Under the pieces are notes generated by a model that saw nothing but the letters and a program-made list of their open reading frames with translations, was not told the origin of the DNA and ran no database searches. From Ampullaceana balthica (taxonomy: Eukaryota; Mollusca; Gastropoda; Lymnaeidae), in contig CALYLW010000344.1 of the NCBI GenBank assembly GCA_944989445.1, positions 179,979-243,978 on the forward strand: 64,000 nt of DNA, read 5' to 3'. A program made the translations under genes and the position numbers. Position 1 is the stretch's first letter, and the number at the start of each line of letters is the position of its first letter. Below are positions 1 through 11,495 of the stretch, one piece after another.

Positions 1-628
1 AGTATCTTGGAATTCCCATGTTGACCGAAGTAATTAAAATGTATCAATGGGTTCCCATGTTGACGAAGTAATTAAAAAGTATCATGGATTTCCCATGTTG
101 ACGGTATATGATTTTCCCATGTTGACGAAGTACATTAAAAAGTATCATGGATTTCCCATGTTGACGAAGTAATTAAATAGTATCATGGATTTCCCATGTT
201 GACGAAGTAATTAAAAAGTATCATGGATTTCCCATAGTTGACGGTATTCATGGATTTTCCCATGTTGACGAGTAATTAATAAGTATCTTGGATTTCCCAT
301 GTTGACGAAGTAATTAAAAAGTATCATGATTTCCCCTGTTGACGAAGTAATTAAAAAGTACATGGATTTCCCAGTTGACGAAGTAATTTAAAAAGTATCA
401 TGGATGTCCCATGTTGCACGAAGTAATTAAAAAGTATCATGGATTTCCCAATGTTGACGATGTAATTAAAAAGTATCATGGATTTCCCATGTTGACGAAG
501 TAATTAAAAAGTAGCATGGATTTCCATGTTTGAGATGTAATTAAAAAGTATCATGATTCCCATGTTGACGAAGTAATTAAAAAAGTATCCTTGGATTTCC
601 CATGTTGACGAAGTACTTAAAAAGTATA
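1..628. repeat. Degenerate 38-bp tandem array, cut by the window start
   Basis: About 16 imperfect copies of a unit of about 38 bp built round CCCATGTTGACGAAGTAATT followed by an A-rich stretch and GTATCATGGA. Single-base indels are frequent, so this is an old or unselected array. It begins at base 1 and therefore continues upstream of the window. Confidence 0.9.
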
Positions 629-999
629 AAAAATACTACAAAATTTTACAAATGTAATAAGAATATAAAAGTAAAATACTACCTTCATGGGTCAGACATA
701 TACTATTATATATACATCTTCTGTATGGGACTCATCTTCTACCCAAAAAAAAATCAAACATATAAAACAATTCATAGGCATCCTTCCGTCTCGAGAGACG
801 ATGGCGCATCACCGTTAGGTTGGGTTGCATTTCCTCTTGTGGCTGAGCAGTCATATCCTTGAGTGGCAGTCTTTTCCGAAGCATTTGCACACACACAACA
901 ATAACATAATATAATCTAAAGTAATTTTTTAAATAAAAAAAGCAACACGATTCATTACTGGAAAATATTTGAAATTGACAAGAGTAAAACCATTAGTTA
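629..999. other. AT-rich interval with one possible dispersed fragment
   Basis: No convincing gene. A short GC-richer piece at about 780-870 (CCGTCTCGAGAGACGATGG) looks like part of a dispersed element, but no ends or duplications are visible. An 86-codon frame over it has no recognisable domain. Confidence 0.4.
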
Positions 1000-1740
1000 A
1001 ATCGTTAAAACTTGAAACACTAAAGGAAAAGAAACAGAGTATAATGGTAATAGCACATTAAGCAATTAATACTAACTTGAAAATACGTCACAAGGGTAAT
1101 CTAATACAACTAGGACTGTGGAAATTAATGATTAATTAATCGATTAATCGTTAAAAAATGTAATCGATTAAAATTAATTTGATCGATTAAAATTTAAGAA
1201 AATACTTTTAATATCTTTTTCCTATGTATTAATTATGTAAATTTTTGTTGCTTACATACTTTTCCCTCGTATTATCATTATTTATTTAGACGGTCATACG
1301 TAAACAAAAAAGTTTTTTCTTCCTTATTTCTTGTATAGCACAACGAATTTGCTATGTTACGTCACAAAATTTAGGAGTCATGGAATTACCGCGACTTAAC
1401 TGATTTCGCGCAATAATTAATCGCAACTAAACGGGATGTATTTATGCGTTATAAAAATATAATTAATCGAAATTAATTGATTAATCGATTAATTTTTACC
1501 GATTAATCGCACAATTATTTTTTAAAAATCGGTACCAGCCCTAAATACAACCCAAAACACTTTTCATTTTCCGAAAGGCAAGAACAAACACACAAAAATT
1601 CTCGTTCTTCCCGTCTCTAAAGGACGTGAAATGGGTTGCCTGAACAACCAGGAAACAACACGCTATCAACATTTATAGAAATACAAGACTAGACATAATC
1701 CATGAATAAGGATACAATTCACTTAGAAAAGAAGGAAGTG
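1000..1740 (+). mobile_element. 3' end of a decayed non-LTR retrotransposon, split by a hAT insertion
   Basis: The two halves (about 1000-1110 and 1544-1740) align by eye with the better LINE fragment at 31300-31712. Shared landmarks are TAATACAACCC, AAGAACAAACACA, TTCGTTCTTCCCGTC and GAATGGGTTGCCTGA-like (here GAAATGGGTTGCCTGA), in the same order. The last landmark corresponds to the W-N-x-L-P motif near the C-terminus of CR1/Jockey-type reverse transcriptases. Frames are broken. The hAT at 1111-1543 sits between the halves with its TSD. Confidence 0.6.
1111..1543. mobile_element. Non-autonomous hAT-like element, 433 bp, TSD AATACAAC
   Basis: The left end begins TAGGACTGTGG and the right end finishes GGTACCAGCCCTA, whose reverse complement is TAGGGCTGGTACC. 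Identical 8-bp duplications AATACAAC lie at 1103-1110 and 1544-1551. Subterminal regions are rich in repeated ATTAATCGATTAAT on both sides, which would fold into long hairpins. An 8-bp TSD and short terminal inverted repeats (TIRs) are hAT hallmarks. No transposase frame is present. Confidence 0.85.
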
Positions 1741-2092
1741 TGTGCAAAAATTTAAAATATCATGATTAACTTACAGAAGTTGATAAGACCGGGTTGCAAA
1801 CGTTATGAAACCATTTAAAAGAATATTAATATATCTTATTTTCATGGTGTTATCATCCTTTCAAGGTATTATTTTGTGAGACCTCATATTTAGTGCGATT
1901 TTATATTTTGTGAGACCTTACACCATTCTGAGACTTACAAGACATAAGGCAGCTTATCTCGAAGGGAACACCCATCTGTGTTAGAATACCACTGAACACG
2001 ATGGCGTGGATTGGAATGTCTCGCTGAAGGTAACACGAGATTCACGCCTCCGTGATTAGCCGAGACCCTGGCCCACGGGTTAACCAGACGGA

Positions 2093-2203
2093 ATGACGTC
2101 AGTGTACACCACCCCCGTCAGGCCGTACGCGTCCATCACCGTGCGACCCTCCAAGGTGGTGACGTCACACGACGACAATCAGGATGTGTCCGGTGAAGAC
2201 TGG
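2093..2203 (+). CDS. Candidate first coding exon (37 codons), unknown protein
   Basis: An ATG follows an in-frame TAA 12 bases upstream and opens 37 codons ending in Trp, directly followed by a consensus donor GTGAGT at 2204. The peptide begins MTSVYTTPVRPYASITVRP and ends in an acidic DDNQDVSGEDW stretch. Codons are GC-rich at third positions, unlike the AT-rich surroundings, which supports a real exon. The donor is phase 0. No acceptor in the window joins it in frame to the 6494 start, because the exon beginning at 6412 hits a stop after eight codons in that phase. It may belong to an alternative transcript or use an exon I did not find. The family is not recognised. Confidence 0.45.
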
Positions 2204-2271
2204 GTGAGTACTTGAGGGACAGTTGATGAGTTTGAGCACTTGCTTGCACTGTTACATGTTAGACTGGTGTG

Positions 2272-2446
2272 CAGTGCTGGATTTACCCATTTGCCAAAAC
2301 AAGCTATAGGTTAGGGCCCCCGCCTTCTTGGGGGCCCCCGGAAATTTTTTTCTTCATATTTGGCACTGACATAGAATATCTGGACGTCAAAAGGGCCCCC
2401 ATATCTCAAATAGCTTAGGACCCCATCAAGTCTAAATCCGGCCCAG
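2272..2446. mobile_element. Short hAT-like MITE, 175 bp
   Basis: The left end is CAGTGCTGGATTTA. The right end is TAAATCCGGCCCAG, reverse complement CTGGGCCGGATTTA. The flanking 8-mers CTGGTGTG (2264-2271) and CTGATGTG (2447-2454) differ at one base and read as an aged TSD. Internal GGGGGCCCCC runs resemble those in the elements at 44281 and 63392. Confidence 0.75.
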
Positions 2447-3679
2447 CTGATGTGCGAGTACTTGAGAGACAGCTGATAAGTATGTGCTATTGGTGTGCAG
2501 CTGGTCCTCATCTTCATTTCTGTACCGTCTCTACGATCTTTCTTTGTGTAGTGCGTGTAAAGAAATTTTAAATTATCTAATGCTTTGTACTGCATGCTCC
2601 CATTATTTAATTCATAGAGTTCTAGTTTGTGTGTGTGTTGTTTTTTTTCCAAACTATAAAAAGTACGAAACAATACAATCGCGTTAGATATTTATATATA
2701 GCTATTTTAAATAATAAATACACTCACTAAATCTTTAATATTAACTTTTCTGGTAGATCAGAAAATTACCTATAATACGCCTGCTAACAATATCAATCCA
2801 CTGGATGCGAATACATGATTGATAAAATATGCAATAAAATGTTATATATGTGCTAAATAAAATATCCCATATATTCCATTGATTATTTTACCAGCTATGA
2901 TTCTTATTATTTCTCCGCCACGCAGTGTATGGATTCCCCCCCTCCTCCTCCCCCCCCTACTTTAAATTTTAAGATAAAAGCCTTGACATCGTAATATGAT
3001 TGGCAGTTGGTCTGTCTTCCTAATGAACCTGGAATGACATTTTCGGCGGAAGTTCACTTTAGAAGGGCAGTGTCTTCTGGTTAAATCTAGTCTCTCACAT
3101 TGCTCTTAATTTCTCCCTCAGTCATGATTGGATGTTTCTATAATGGCTTCCCTCTTGTTCATTTAGCTAAACATCCGTACATTGGAACCGTGGCCTTTCT
3201 ACAAGTGTAGTCCCATTCCCAACTCTACATAAAGCAGATTCTTCGAAATACGGAATTCTTCTCAGACATGGCTGAACTTAAAACATGCATGAACTATTTT
3301 GTATTTTCCTTTAGAATTATTGATGTAAAACACTAAACTGAACATAAATGCGTGTCTTACTATTTGGCGAGGGAAATGGGTGGATAAAGGTAATCGATTG
3401 TTAAAACATTCTTAAGAAGGAATCGATACTAGTGCCTTCGGAAAAACCCTGCAACAGCATACGGCACGGAAGCATCGTAACTTGGCCGATACATTTATTC
3501 AACTCTTTGTTCAACGTGTGTATCGAGACATTCAGTGAACATATGAAAGCCCTCTTTTTTTTTCTTCACTCACTCAATCTCTTTCTTTCACTGACCATTC
3601 ACTCAAACGCTACATCACTCATTTAATCCAGCTCATTCATTCATTCACTATGTCTCTCTCACTCTATCCTTCGCTAACT

Positions 3680-3680
<1 letters not shown>
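2447..3680. other. No gene seen
   Basis: Mostly AT-rich, with one C-rich run at about 2936-2958. The first 60 bases (2453-2513) resemble 2203-2263 on the other side of the MITE, an imperfect direct repeat of the sequence just after the candidate donor. Short open frames have no recognisable features. Confidence 0.5.

Positions 3681-3681
<1 letters not shown>

Positions 3682-3740
<59 letters not shown>
3682..3740. repeat. (CT)n microsatellite
   Basis: An uninterrupted run of CT dinucleotides of about 58 bp. Confidence 0.95.
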
Positions 3741-3744
<4 letters not shown>

Positions 3745-3941
3745 ACAATATCACCCACCCCATCTTCTTGTTTAACTGTTTGAAAAATCCATGTTTTTTT
3801 TTAAAATGCCATAATGACGTCACAGACTAAAACTAAGTTTATGTCGACGGTGCCCCGTCTCCCGTATTTGTCCACTTCAGTGAACAACAAATAAATACAT
3901 AACCATCATTAGTCCTTATGCACACAAATCACTAAAAAAAC

Positions 3942-4195
3942 CACCAATCACACATATGACACACACACCAATCACACATATGACACACACACACCAATCA
4001 CACATATGACACACACACCAATCACACATATGACACACACACCAATCACACATATGACACACACACCAATCACACATATGACACACACACCAATCACACA
4101 TATGACACACACACCAATCACACATATGACACACACACCAATCACACATATGACACACACACCAATCACACATATGACACACACACCACTCACTA
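3942..4195. repeat. 22-bp minisatellite
   Basis: About 11 nearly identical 22-bp units containing CACCAATCACACATATGACA. All three frames of the minus strand and one of the plus strand stay open, because the unit carries no stop in those frames. The resulting Cys/His/Met-rich frames are repeat artefacts. Confidence 0.95.
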
Positions 4196-4279
4196 ACACC
4201 AATCACACACATCACTCACTAACAAACACATATCACATACATGACACACACACAATATTCACGCAAATCCCACCCACTC

Positions 4280-4428
4280 ACCACTTTCACACCACAAACA
4301 CACCACAAACACACCACAAACACACCACAAACACACCACAAACACACCACTAACACACCACAAACACACCACTTTCACACCACTAACACACCACTAACAC
4401 ACCACAAACACACCAGTCACAAACTCAA
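4280..4428. repeat. 11-bp minisatellite
   Basis: About 13 units of an 11-mer ACACCACAAAC with ACACCACTAAC variants, following directly on the 22-bp array through a degenerate ACCAATCACAC bridge. The two arrays probably share an origin. Confidence 0.85.
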
Positions 4429-4476
4429 CCCAGCATAACGTAACCACCATTTATTAATTGCATATATTATTTTTAG

Positions 4477-4602
4477 CGTTTGTTTTTGGCGGCATTCGTT
4501 AAACTGAACATCGCTCAGACATTTTGTCCGTTTTGTATCACCTCATTTGGACTCCATCAAATGACCTTGGAAACACTTCAACGTCCTGTCACAGCTGTAA
4601 CT
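4477..4602 (+). CDS. Weak candidate internal exon, 42 codons, phase 0 to phase 0
   Basis: A pyrimidine-rich tract ending TATTATTTTTAG precedes 126 open bases, closed by a consensus donor GTAAGT at 4603. The frame that starts cleanly at the acceptor is open throughout, and both boundaries are phase 0. That matches the donor of the candidate exon at 2093-2203. The peptide (starting RLFLAAFVKLNIAQTFC) has no recognisable motif, and the base composition is not distinctly coding. Chance is a fair alternative. Confidence 0.2.
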
Positions 4603-4732
4603 GTAAGTAAACACTAATATATTTTACAATTTTAATAAGTTTATTGAACACAACTTTTAAATGCACATGTTTATTGTTTACCACTTGATTGATTAATTTT
4701 GTTTAGTTTCTGGAGTTACATGTTAGATTTTG

Positions 4733-5061
4733 ACTTGATGCAGCATATACGGCATGGTGACACGAACGCGTGATGTATGTGTCAAATTGACACGCATGCC
4801 ATGATGTGTGTCAAAGTGACACGCTGGCCCTGATCTTTGTGTCAAGGTAACACTCATGTCCTGATGTATGTGTCGTAGCGACACACACACCCCGATGTAT
4901 GTGTCATAGTGACACGCATGCCATGATGTGTGTCAAACTGACACGCACACCCTGATGTATGTGTCATGGTGACACGCATGCCCTGGTGTATATGTCAAAG
5001 TGACACGCATGCCCTGATGTGTGTATCATGGTGACACGCACGACCTAATGTATGTGTCATC
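4733..5061. repeat. Degenerate 30-40-bp array with GTGTCA...TGACAC inverted motif
   Basis: About nine diverged units, each pairing TGTGTCA with TGACACGCA a few bases apart, so every unit can form a short hairpin. Spacer words CATGCCCTGATGTA recur. No coding potential. Confidence 0.8.
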
Positions 5062-6411
5062 CAGCAAAGATTTCATAGTTAATTTAATTAGCAACGAATT
5101 CAAAGTTACATCAAACAAAATTGTGTTCACAAATGTAATAAAATGTTCGTGTAAGCACCTCTCAGGGACTCCTATATATTCACAATGTGACAACAGTTAA
5201 CGAGACCGTGGGGGGGGGCAGGGGTTAACACACCAGGTCTAGTCCCCAAGGTCGTGTCGTGTGGATGTCAGCCATTCTTGTCTTTCATTGTTTAAGGATG
5301 TTTTAAAAAGAAATGTAACGCTCAGAGTTTTAACTGCACAGCTGTGGAAGGGTAACAGTGTTATTTGATGTCGTGTGTTTGGTTGTTGCAGTAACTGTTA
5401 CATTCAGGTGTGTTTACTGAACTACAGGGAGAATAACTTTTTTCCATACGATTTCCCCGAGTCTCGTTTTCTCGACTCTTGTGTTTGTGTTTATAACTGA
5501 TTTCCTCCGACATATGCTTCGAATGAGAAATTAAAAAGCGCGGGGCTTTCGAAAATTGGAGCATTGTTTGGTTAAAACGTTCAGTGTCTGTGTCAACATT
5601 CGTTATATCAAGTGTACAGTGTCAAAATTCGTTATATAACGCGTACAGTGTTAACATGCGTTATATGACGTGCACAGTGTCAACATTCTTGAGATGGCCG
5701 TTGACTCTGTTGTTCCTGTGACAGGAAATGTTGAACTTTCAGGTTGAGATGTGTAAACTTGATCGGCCAAATAGTTTGAGTTACGTGTGCACACAAAGAA
5801 ATGACGTAGATCTGTCAGCCAAATAGTTTGAGTTACGTGTAAACACAAAGTAATGACGTAGATCTCTGTCATCAGAAACAGACGTTTGTTTCAAGACATT
5901 TGATTACGTCAGTTTGGGGCGGGGGTATGTCTTCAAGAATTTTACAACCATATTCCATAATATTCCCTCCATTCTGAACTACGGAAAATCCATGGAATCG
6001 TTTTAAATAATTTCTCTGACTTCCGGTCACAACATTATCACGTACGGATTAACAATTGTAAATCGATTATTTATAAACGTATTAGTTCGTTTATGAATAA
6101 TAGAATTATGTGAGTCTTTTTGGTGCAACTGTTGTCCACAAATTTTACGTTTAGCTATCTCTTTTCTCAATCAGCCATCAATCCCCTACATTTGCCTCAT
6201 TCAGCGTCACCATCTAATTAATCTCTAGCAGAGACTAAGATTAGAGACGTGTTTACTTATTCATTTGTTAAAAATATATAGCAATAATTGGTGTATTAAT
6301 TATAATTGTGTTAATCTGCTCGGAATCACATATTGAATGTAAATAATAGAAGACTTACACACGTAGAATCTACTTAGAATTGTTCCCCTAACAATTTTCT
6401 TAATTTTTCAG
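5062..6411. other. Upstream region of the main gene; small tandem duplications only
   Basis: There are three copies of a unit of about 38 bp (CAACATTCGTTATAT-like) at 5594-5700, and two copies of a 52-bp unit containing CCAAATAGTTTGAGTTACGT at 5767-5870. The rest is AT-rich. The end (6391-6411, ACAATTTTCTTAATTTTTCAG) is a good splice acceptor, so at least one upstream noncoding exon is likely but not located. Confidence 0.5.
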
Positions 6412-6493
6412 AAATCTTTTCAACAACTGAAATCTTGATTCCTGAGACGTTAATGAAAGGTTCACACATGATTAAATCAAAGGACACTGGACA

Positions 6494-8294
6494 ATGAAAG
6501 GAGGGGGTCATCACAATGGACATTTGTTTCAACACTCTCCTTACTCCCCGTCGCTTGACCACGTCCCGGCATGTGACAATCTCGTGGTCAGCCAGTCTGT
6601 CCGTGGTCAGACACCCGGTGTCATTGACACCAAAGAGAGTGTGCTGTCAGACGACGGTGGCAGGCAGCAGAGACACACCAGGACACACGCACAGCCGGAC
6701 ACAGTTCGTTATCGTCAGGACACCGGTGGGCCACTAGGACGAGACGAGAACACCACAGGAAGTACGTCATGCCGCTTGTATCCCCTCAGTCCTGTTGCGA
6801 CTGTTGCTTACATCCGCTCTCAGATGAGGCACAACGACCATCATAGTTACCAACATCATGATGGTAAGGACACCAGAAGTCGTGATCGTGTATCTCACTC
6901 GCCAGCGGATGTAGGTTTAACAGCAGCAGCTCGCCATACTGCAGGCGGTTTGTTTCGTCCTGACATTAGGGCTGGTTTTGATCCAAGTCTCTGTAAGGTT
7001 TCAGACAGGAGAACGAGGAAAATTGATCTGAACAATCAGATGCAGAGAGAACAACATCCATCCCATCCAGCAGAGTCGGTGCACCAAGGTCAGCATCCAT
7101 ACCCAGCCAAAGGTCAGCATCCTTACTCATCCCAAGGTCAACTCCATACCCAGCCAGGTCAACATCCATACCCAGACCAAGGTCAACATCCATACCCAGA
7201 CCAAGGTCAACATCCATACCCATCCCAAGGTCAGCGCCCATACCAAGATCATGATCCAGTTACTAAGGTAAAATCCGGTCTACTTGCAAATGTGCACCAA
7301 AGACAGCATCTGAACTTGCACCAGAAACAGTATACATATACAAACACAATCCCACTTGAAAATGCGAATCAGAGACAACATATAGATATCTCCACGGGTT
7401 CACGCATGCGCACGGGTATGAGCACAAAGCGATGTCAGATCCCCGTATCAAGTTCTCACAATCAAAACGAGGCCGTGACGGGAGTTTTTACAGCCCTGCC
7501 ACTGAGTTTCAACCCGCAAGGAAAAGTTTTTTCTAGAGCGTCAACGGTTCAACCAAATGACATGAGACAACTCGGGGCTGAACCAGGCGCCTACAGTCTG
7601 ACCCATACTATCCACATTCCAACAAGTGACGGTACTTACCCCAGCAATCCATCAAAAGTGACCAATAGTGTAACACAACGGCAGCTTGACGGTGACGATT
7701 CGGCCGCATTTGGAAATTTTAACGATTCCAGACCGAGCTCCCAAACTGCAATGGTTGGTCATGTCAGAGATCGAGATGAGCGGAGTTATAAAACTGAAAC
7801 AGTTTCTCAACAGGTTGGTCCTGGCGGTCTCCAGTTGAAGCAAGTAAACTCGGACTTTCATCCACTGCGTCCAGCCCGCACTGGACAGGTCAACAATGGT
7901 GGCGTTATAAACGACACAATGAGACGACAGACTGCTGATAGGCCCTACAACCCGGAGCCCAAACGGAGGAAAACTTGTAGACCTGAGGAGACTTCAAGGG
8001 GGCACGGTCCGAACTCTGGTTACGCCAGTAGACCAGGTGTCGGGTCGAAAGTTGACCATGCCATATTGAGATGTGACTCAGATCGTGACAATGTTTTAAC
8101 ATGGCAGCCGCCAAAAGGACCGTCAGCCCAACAAGGGATCCCATCAATAAAGACCGTGAGGACGTCAGGGTTTAGACAGAAGATGCAGTGGTTGAGGACC
8201 GCCGTGAAGGAGGATGCAGACGTAGAGGAACACATCATAACCAAGCGGCGGTCGCTGGATTCACTACCCAGTGGTGGAGACGCTGGTTTTATTG
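6494..8294 (+). CDS. Large coding exon 1 of a disordered, unrecognised protein (600 codons + 1 base)
   Basis: The ATG at 6494 is the first in its frame after a TAA at 6473, and the exon probably begins at 6412 after a good acceptor. The frame is open to a donor GTGAGT at 8295 (phase 1) and continues in frame in the exon at 8472. The translation is rich in Gln, His, Pro, Ser, Thr and Arg and lacks predicted globular or membrane segments. Residues about 194-254 are an eight-residue-period repeat of the type GQHPYPDQ. A KRRSLDS motif near residue 583 is a basophilic kinase/14-3-3-like site. There is no signal peptide. The length and open frame in an AT-rich region make chance implausible. It is most likely a cytoplasmic or nuclear scaffold or regulatory protein, but function cannot be assigned from sequence. 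Confidence 0.85.
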
Positions 8295-8471
8295 GTGAGT
8301 AGAGACGTAGCAAATCATGCGCTAAAATAAGCTTTTAGTTGTAGTATAATGACCAGTTAAAGCATGTCCGTGTATTTCAATGGGACAAAATTAAATGGTT
8401 GCAAAATACATAAGTGTATTAGAATATAGGGTGCAGCAATGTCTTGTGACGTCTGCTAAATTACATTTCAG
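8295..8471 (+). other. Intron, 177 bp, phase 1
   Basis: It begins GTGAGT and ends TTACATTTCAG. Removing it joins two frames of 1801 and 2666 bases into one uninterrupted frame of 4467 bases (1489 codons), which is strong evidence for the splice. The intron contains a stop in the upstream exon's frame (TAG at 8300). Confidence 0.85.
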
Positions 8472-11137
8472 AACCGATTCAGCGGTGTCCAAAAGAAAGT
8501 GTGATGACGTCAACGCCGCTGAAATTGCTTGGTACCGATGTGATTCCTTCTGACAGAGGTGGATTGAAAGCAGCCCATATTGAGGCGATCAAACAAGACC
8601 TTCAGGCAGTCAGATTACCTACCAAGATTTCTCATCATATCGCTGCATCTTATCCACAAGAGGACACAGGAAGTCCTGCCACTCCCATGGTTTTAAACCT
8701 AGAATCAAACAAGATATCAAAAGCTTATTCAGAGTTCCCCAATCGTGAACAACTCAGTAGCAAAGAAAATGAACACAATCTTGCAATTAGGTCACTTCCG
8801 GGTGACCTTGGTGGTCGTCGTCATAGATTTCGGCGTCGCTCCAACCTGAAACCCATAAATTTGTTTCCTCAGCCGAAACCCAGCAAAGTCTTTGAAAATA
8901 ACTCTGTAGGGAGGCGATCCGCCTCCACTTTGGAGCTCACCAATCCCACAGTTCATAGTAAACATGAGGTTACGACGGCAGAGGAATCAAATCTAGTGGG
9001 AGGTCGCACGGCGGTGGCGGCTCTACCATCAATGAGACCAGATTTCGGTAAAAAGATAGCGACTCCAGACAACGTTGAGTGGCGTGAATCCACCAGGAGC
9101 ACAAAGTTCCCGTCTTTAACCTGCTACAGTCACCCTCAACATACAATACCGCCGCCAACAGCTGCCAGCTACAGTCACCCTCAACATACAACACCGCCGC
9201 CAACAGCTGCCAGCTACAGTCACCCTCAACATACAATACCGCCGCCAACAGCTGCCAGCTACAGTCACCCTCAACACACAACACCGCCGCCAACAGCTGC
9301 CAGCTACAGTCACCCTCAACATACAACACCGCCGCCAACAGCTGCCAGCTACAGTCACCCTCAACATACAACACCGCCGCCAACAGCTGTTTTACCTTCC
9401 AGGTTCTTGCAACCGTCCGGTACCTGTGTACGTGTGAGACGAGCCAAGTCAGCAGACATTGCCGCCCTTTACAGCCGCCTGCCCAACAGGCGTCCACCTA
9501 CTAAACGACTTGGTGGATTTGAAAATCACCGTATCCAGCAACCACAAAGAGAAGGTGAACTTACAACCAATTCAACCCGCTATGAACAGAAAGATCCTCC
9601 TATGAATCGTGAACAAAACCTGTATACACCTGGAAGGATCACAGTGAGAGAGAATATTTCAGCCACTCCCGAGCCAGGCATGTTTGTAGTCAGTGTCAGC
9701 TTAAATCAAAAGTCTCCGAGGTCTCACATTGTTGATGTAGGCGTCAATAAAAATCATGAGAGTAGTGCCCCTTTGGATGAAGATTTTCGTTCCGCTGACG
9801 TTTTCTTGGAGGATTTGCGTCATGAATTCACGGACAACGGCACACCTTTGACAGAACTGAAAGATGTTGTCATGGGAGAGGGCCATGAGAACCCACCATC
9901 TGTCAAACCGGAAGTGTTGAGTCCAGGTGAGGAGAGGCGCAAGTCGTTATCCTTCTTGAACAGCCGGAAGGCAGAACTGGAAAACTTTTTACACGCTCGT
10001 GAAAATCGGAGAGAGCTTTCACACATCACTTCACAACGACTCAGCAATGTCCCAACCAGAGTAACAGAGCTCTTGGGCCCCGAAACAAAGCCTGTTATAC
10101 GACAGACCGGGTCTATTGAAACAGATGCTCGCCAGTTGCCGGAAAGTGCGGACCAAGCTCAGCGTGAACCGTACCAACAAGTATCACACGTAGCTACAAG
10201 TAAAAAAATTATACCTCCAAGGAGACACTCAATGCAGCCGACCTTACACTTCACCGACCAAAGGTTTTCGTCTGTCACACGCCAAGCAGGAAATGCTGGC
10301 CAGGAGCAGACGCGAATGTCCCTCAACTTCCAGTTCAATCCTGCACCGTTGCCAAGGCGACACACCCTGCTTCACACCGTCAATGCGGTTGGTGTGTCGA
10401 GACACAATTCAAACGAGACGCTGTCTTCAGGATACAGATCGTTAGAGAAAAGTGGATCACTGAATCGACAGAGCGGTAATAATAAAGATAATAGAGGGAT
10501 TTGTTTTTCAAGTAATGAAGTCCGACATGGAAAGGCGACTGCGCCGAGTGGAAATCTTAAAGTTGGTTGCAATATTGAGCTGAATCAGACCGGTGCTTCG
10601 GCGGAGGTTGGACACAATGGCGACAGTGCATATCTAGTAAAGAAAAATATCAACGCTGACTTTCGCGATCAAATGCGTGAACAATCCACCGAGTTAAATG
10701 ATCTGAACAGACCTTTCAATGGCCGGCACTTTCAGATTCAACGGAGACAATCAATGGGAAGAATAAGATCTTCAAACCCGAGAATGTCAACAGACTGCCA
10801 GGTAAACGACGACGTCAGTTTGAGATCCTCTCACACCGCTACGACCCGCACCCTAACAAGGGCACCCCCTCGAGATCCGCCACTGCCACCAGGTTGTTCC
10901 AAGCTCCACCAGTCTACTAGCGCACGACGTCCAACATTCGTCGAATCTGCGCCCCAGGCAAGATCGCTGACGACCATTACAGAAAGTGCTACGACGCCAG
11001 ATCAAAGCTGCACGGATGCAGCGACCGCCTCGTGGTTGGCGAAGAACCGCCCGAAAGACAATGAGGCTACGCCTTTGAAAGAAGAAGTTCTAAGCCCACA
11101 TGATGATTCTACATCACTACGATCTGTGTCTGATACG
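8472..11137 (+). CDS. Large coding exon 2 of the same protein (residues about 601-1489)
   Basis: After the phase-1 splice the frame opens with EPIQRCPKES and runs 888 residues to a donor GTAAGG at 11138 (phase 0). Reading on instead gives 22 intron-like codons and a stop at 11204-11206. Residues about 817-906 are six copies of a 15-residue repeat, YSHPQHTTPPPTAAS. R-R-x-S/T motifs occur at about residues 719 (RRRSN), 747 (RRSAS), 1088 (RRKSLS), 1183 (RRHSMQ), 1227 (RRHTLL) and 1357 (RRQSMG), alongside SSGYRSLEKSGSL and a proline-rich PPRDPPLPPG. This pattern is typical of phosphorylation-controlled, disordered adaptor regions. No catalytic domain is present in the window. The exact homologue family is unknown to me. 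Confidence 0.85.
9121..9388 (+). repeat. In-frame 45-bp coding minisatellite, six copies
   Basis: Six tandem 45-bp units containing CACCCTCAACATACAACACC encode YSHPQHT(T/I)PPPTAAS. The copies are almost identical at the DNA level, with changes limited to an ACA/ATA (Thr/Ile) swap and one silent CAT/CAC. That indicates recent expansion or ongoing homogenisation. Copy number is likely polymorphic. Confidence 0.95.
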
Positions 11138-11429
11138 GTAAGGCGTATCTCACACAATAAAATAACCGTCCTAATACTTTCTTGTCATCTATTTACTAAC
11201 CTCTAATTATTACAGTAAGGTTTGACTACCCTAATAATCACCGTTAGTACAGCAGAACGTTAACTATCCGAACCAACGGGGGACGTGTATAGTTTTTGAT
11301 AATTCATTTTTTATCCGAATTATTCCATCGTTATCACGCTTTTCCTCAGTGATAATCAGATAATCGGCATTTCGGATAATTGACCACTTGCTGAACACGA
11401 TTCGGATACGCGAGATCCAGAATGTTTTT

Positions 11430-11462
11430 AAATCCCTTATATTAACTTCACCGCCGTCTCTG

Positions 11463-11495
<33 letters not shown>

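Noticed and set aside
3916..4353. Cys/His-rich minus frame resembling a metal-binding repeat protein
   Set aside because: A 22-bp minisatellite read-through. The spacing is set by the repeat, and no start, splice or flank supports a gene.
8970..9497. 175-codon minus-strand frame rich in Cys and Trp
   Set aside because: Antisense shadow of the coding minisatellite in exon 2.
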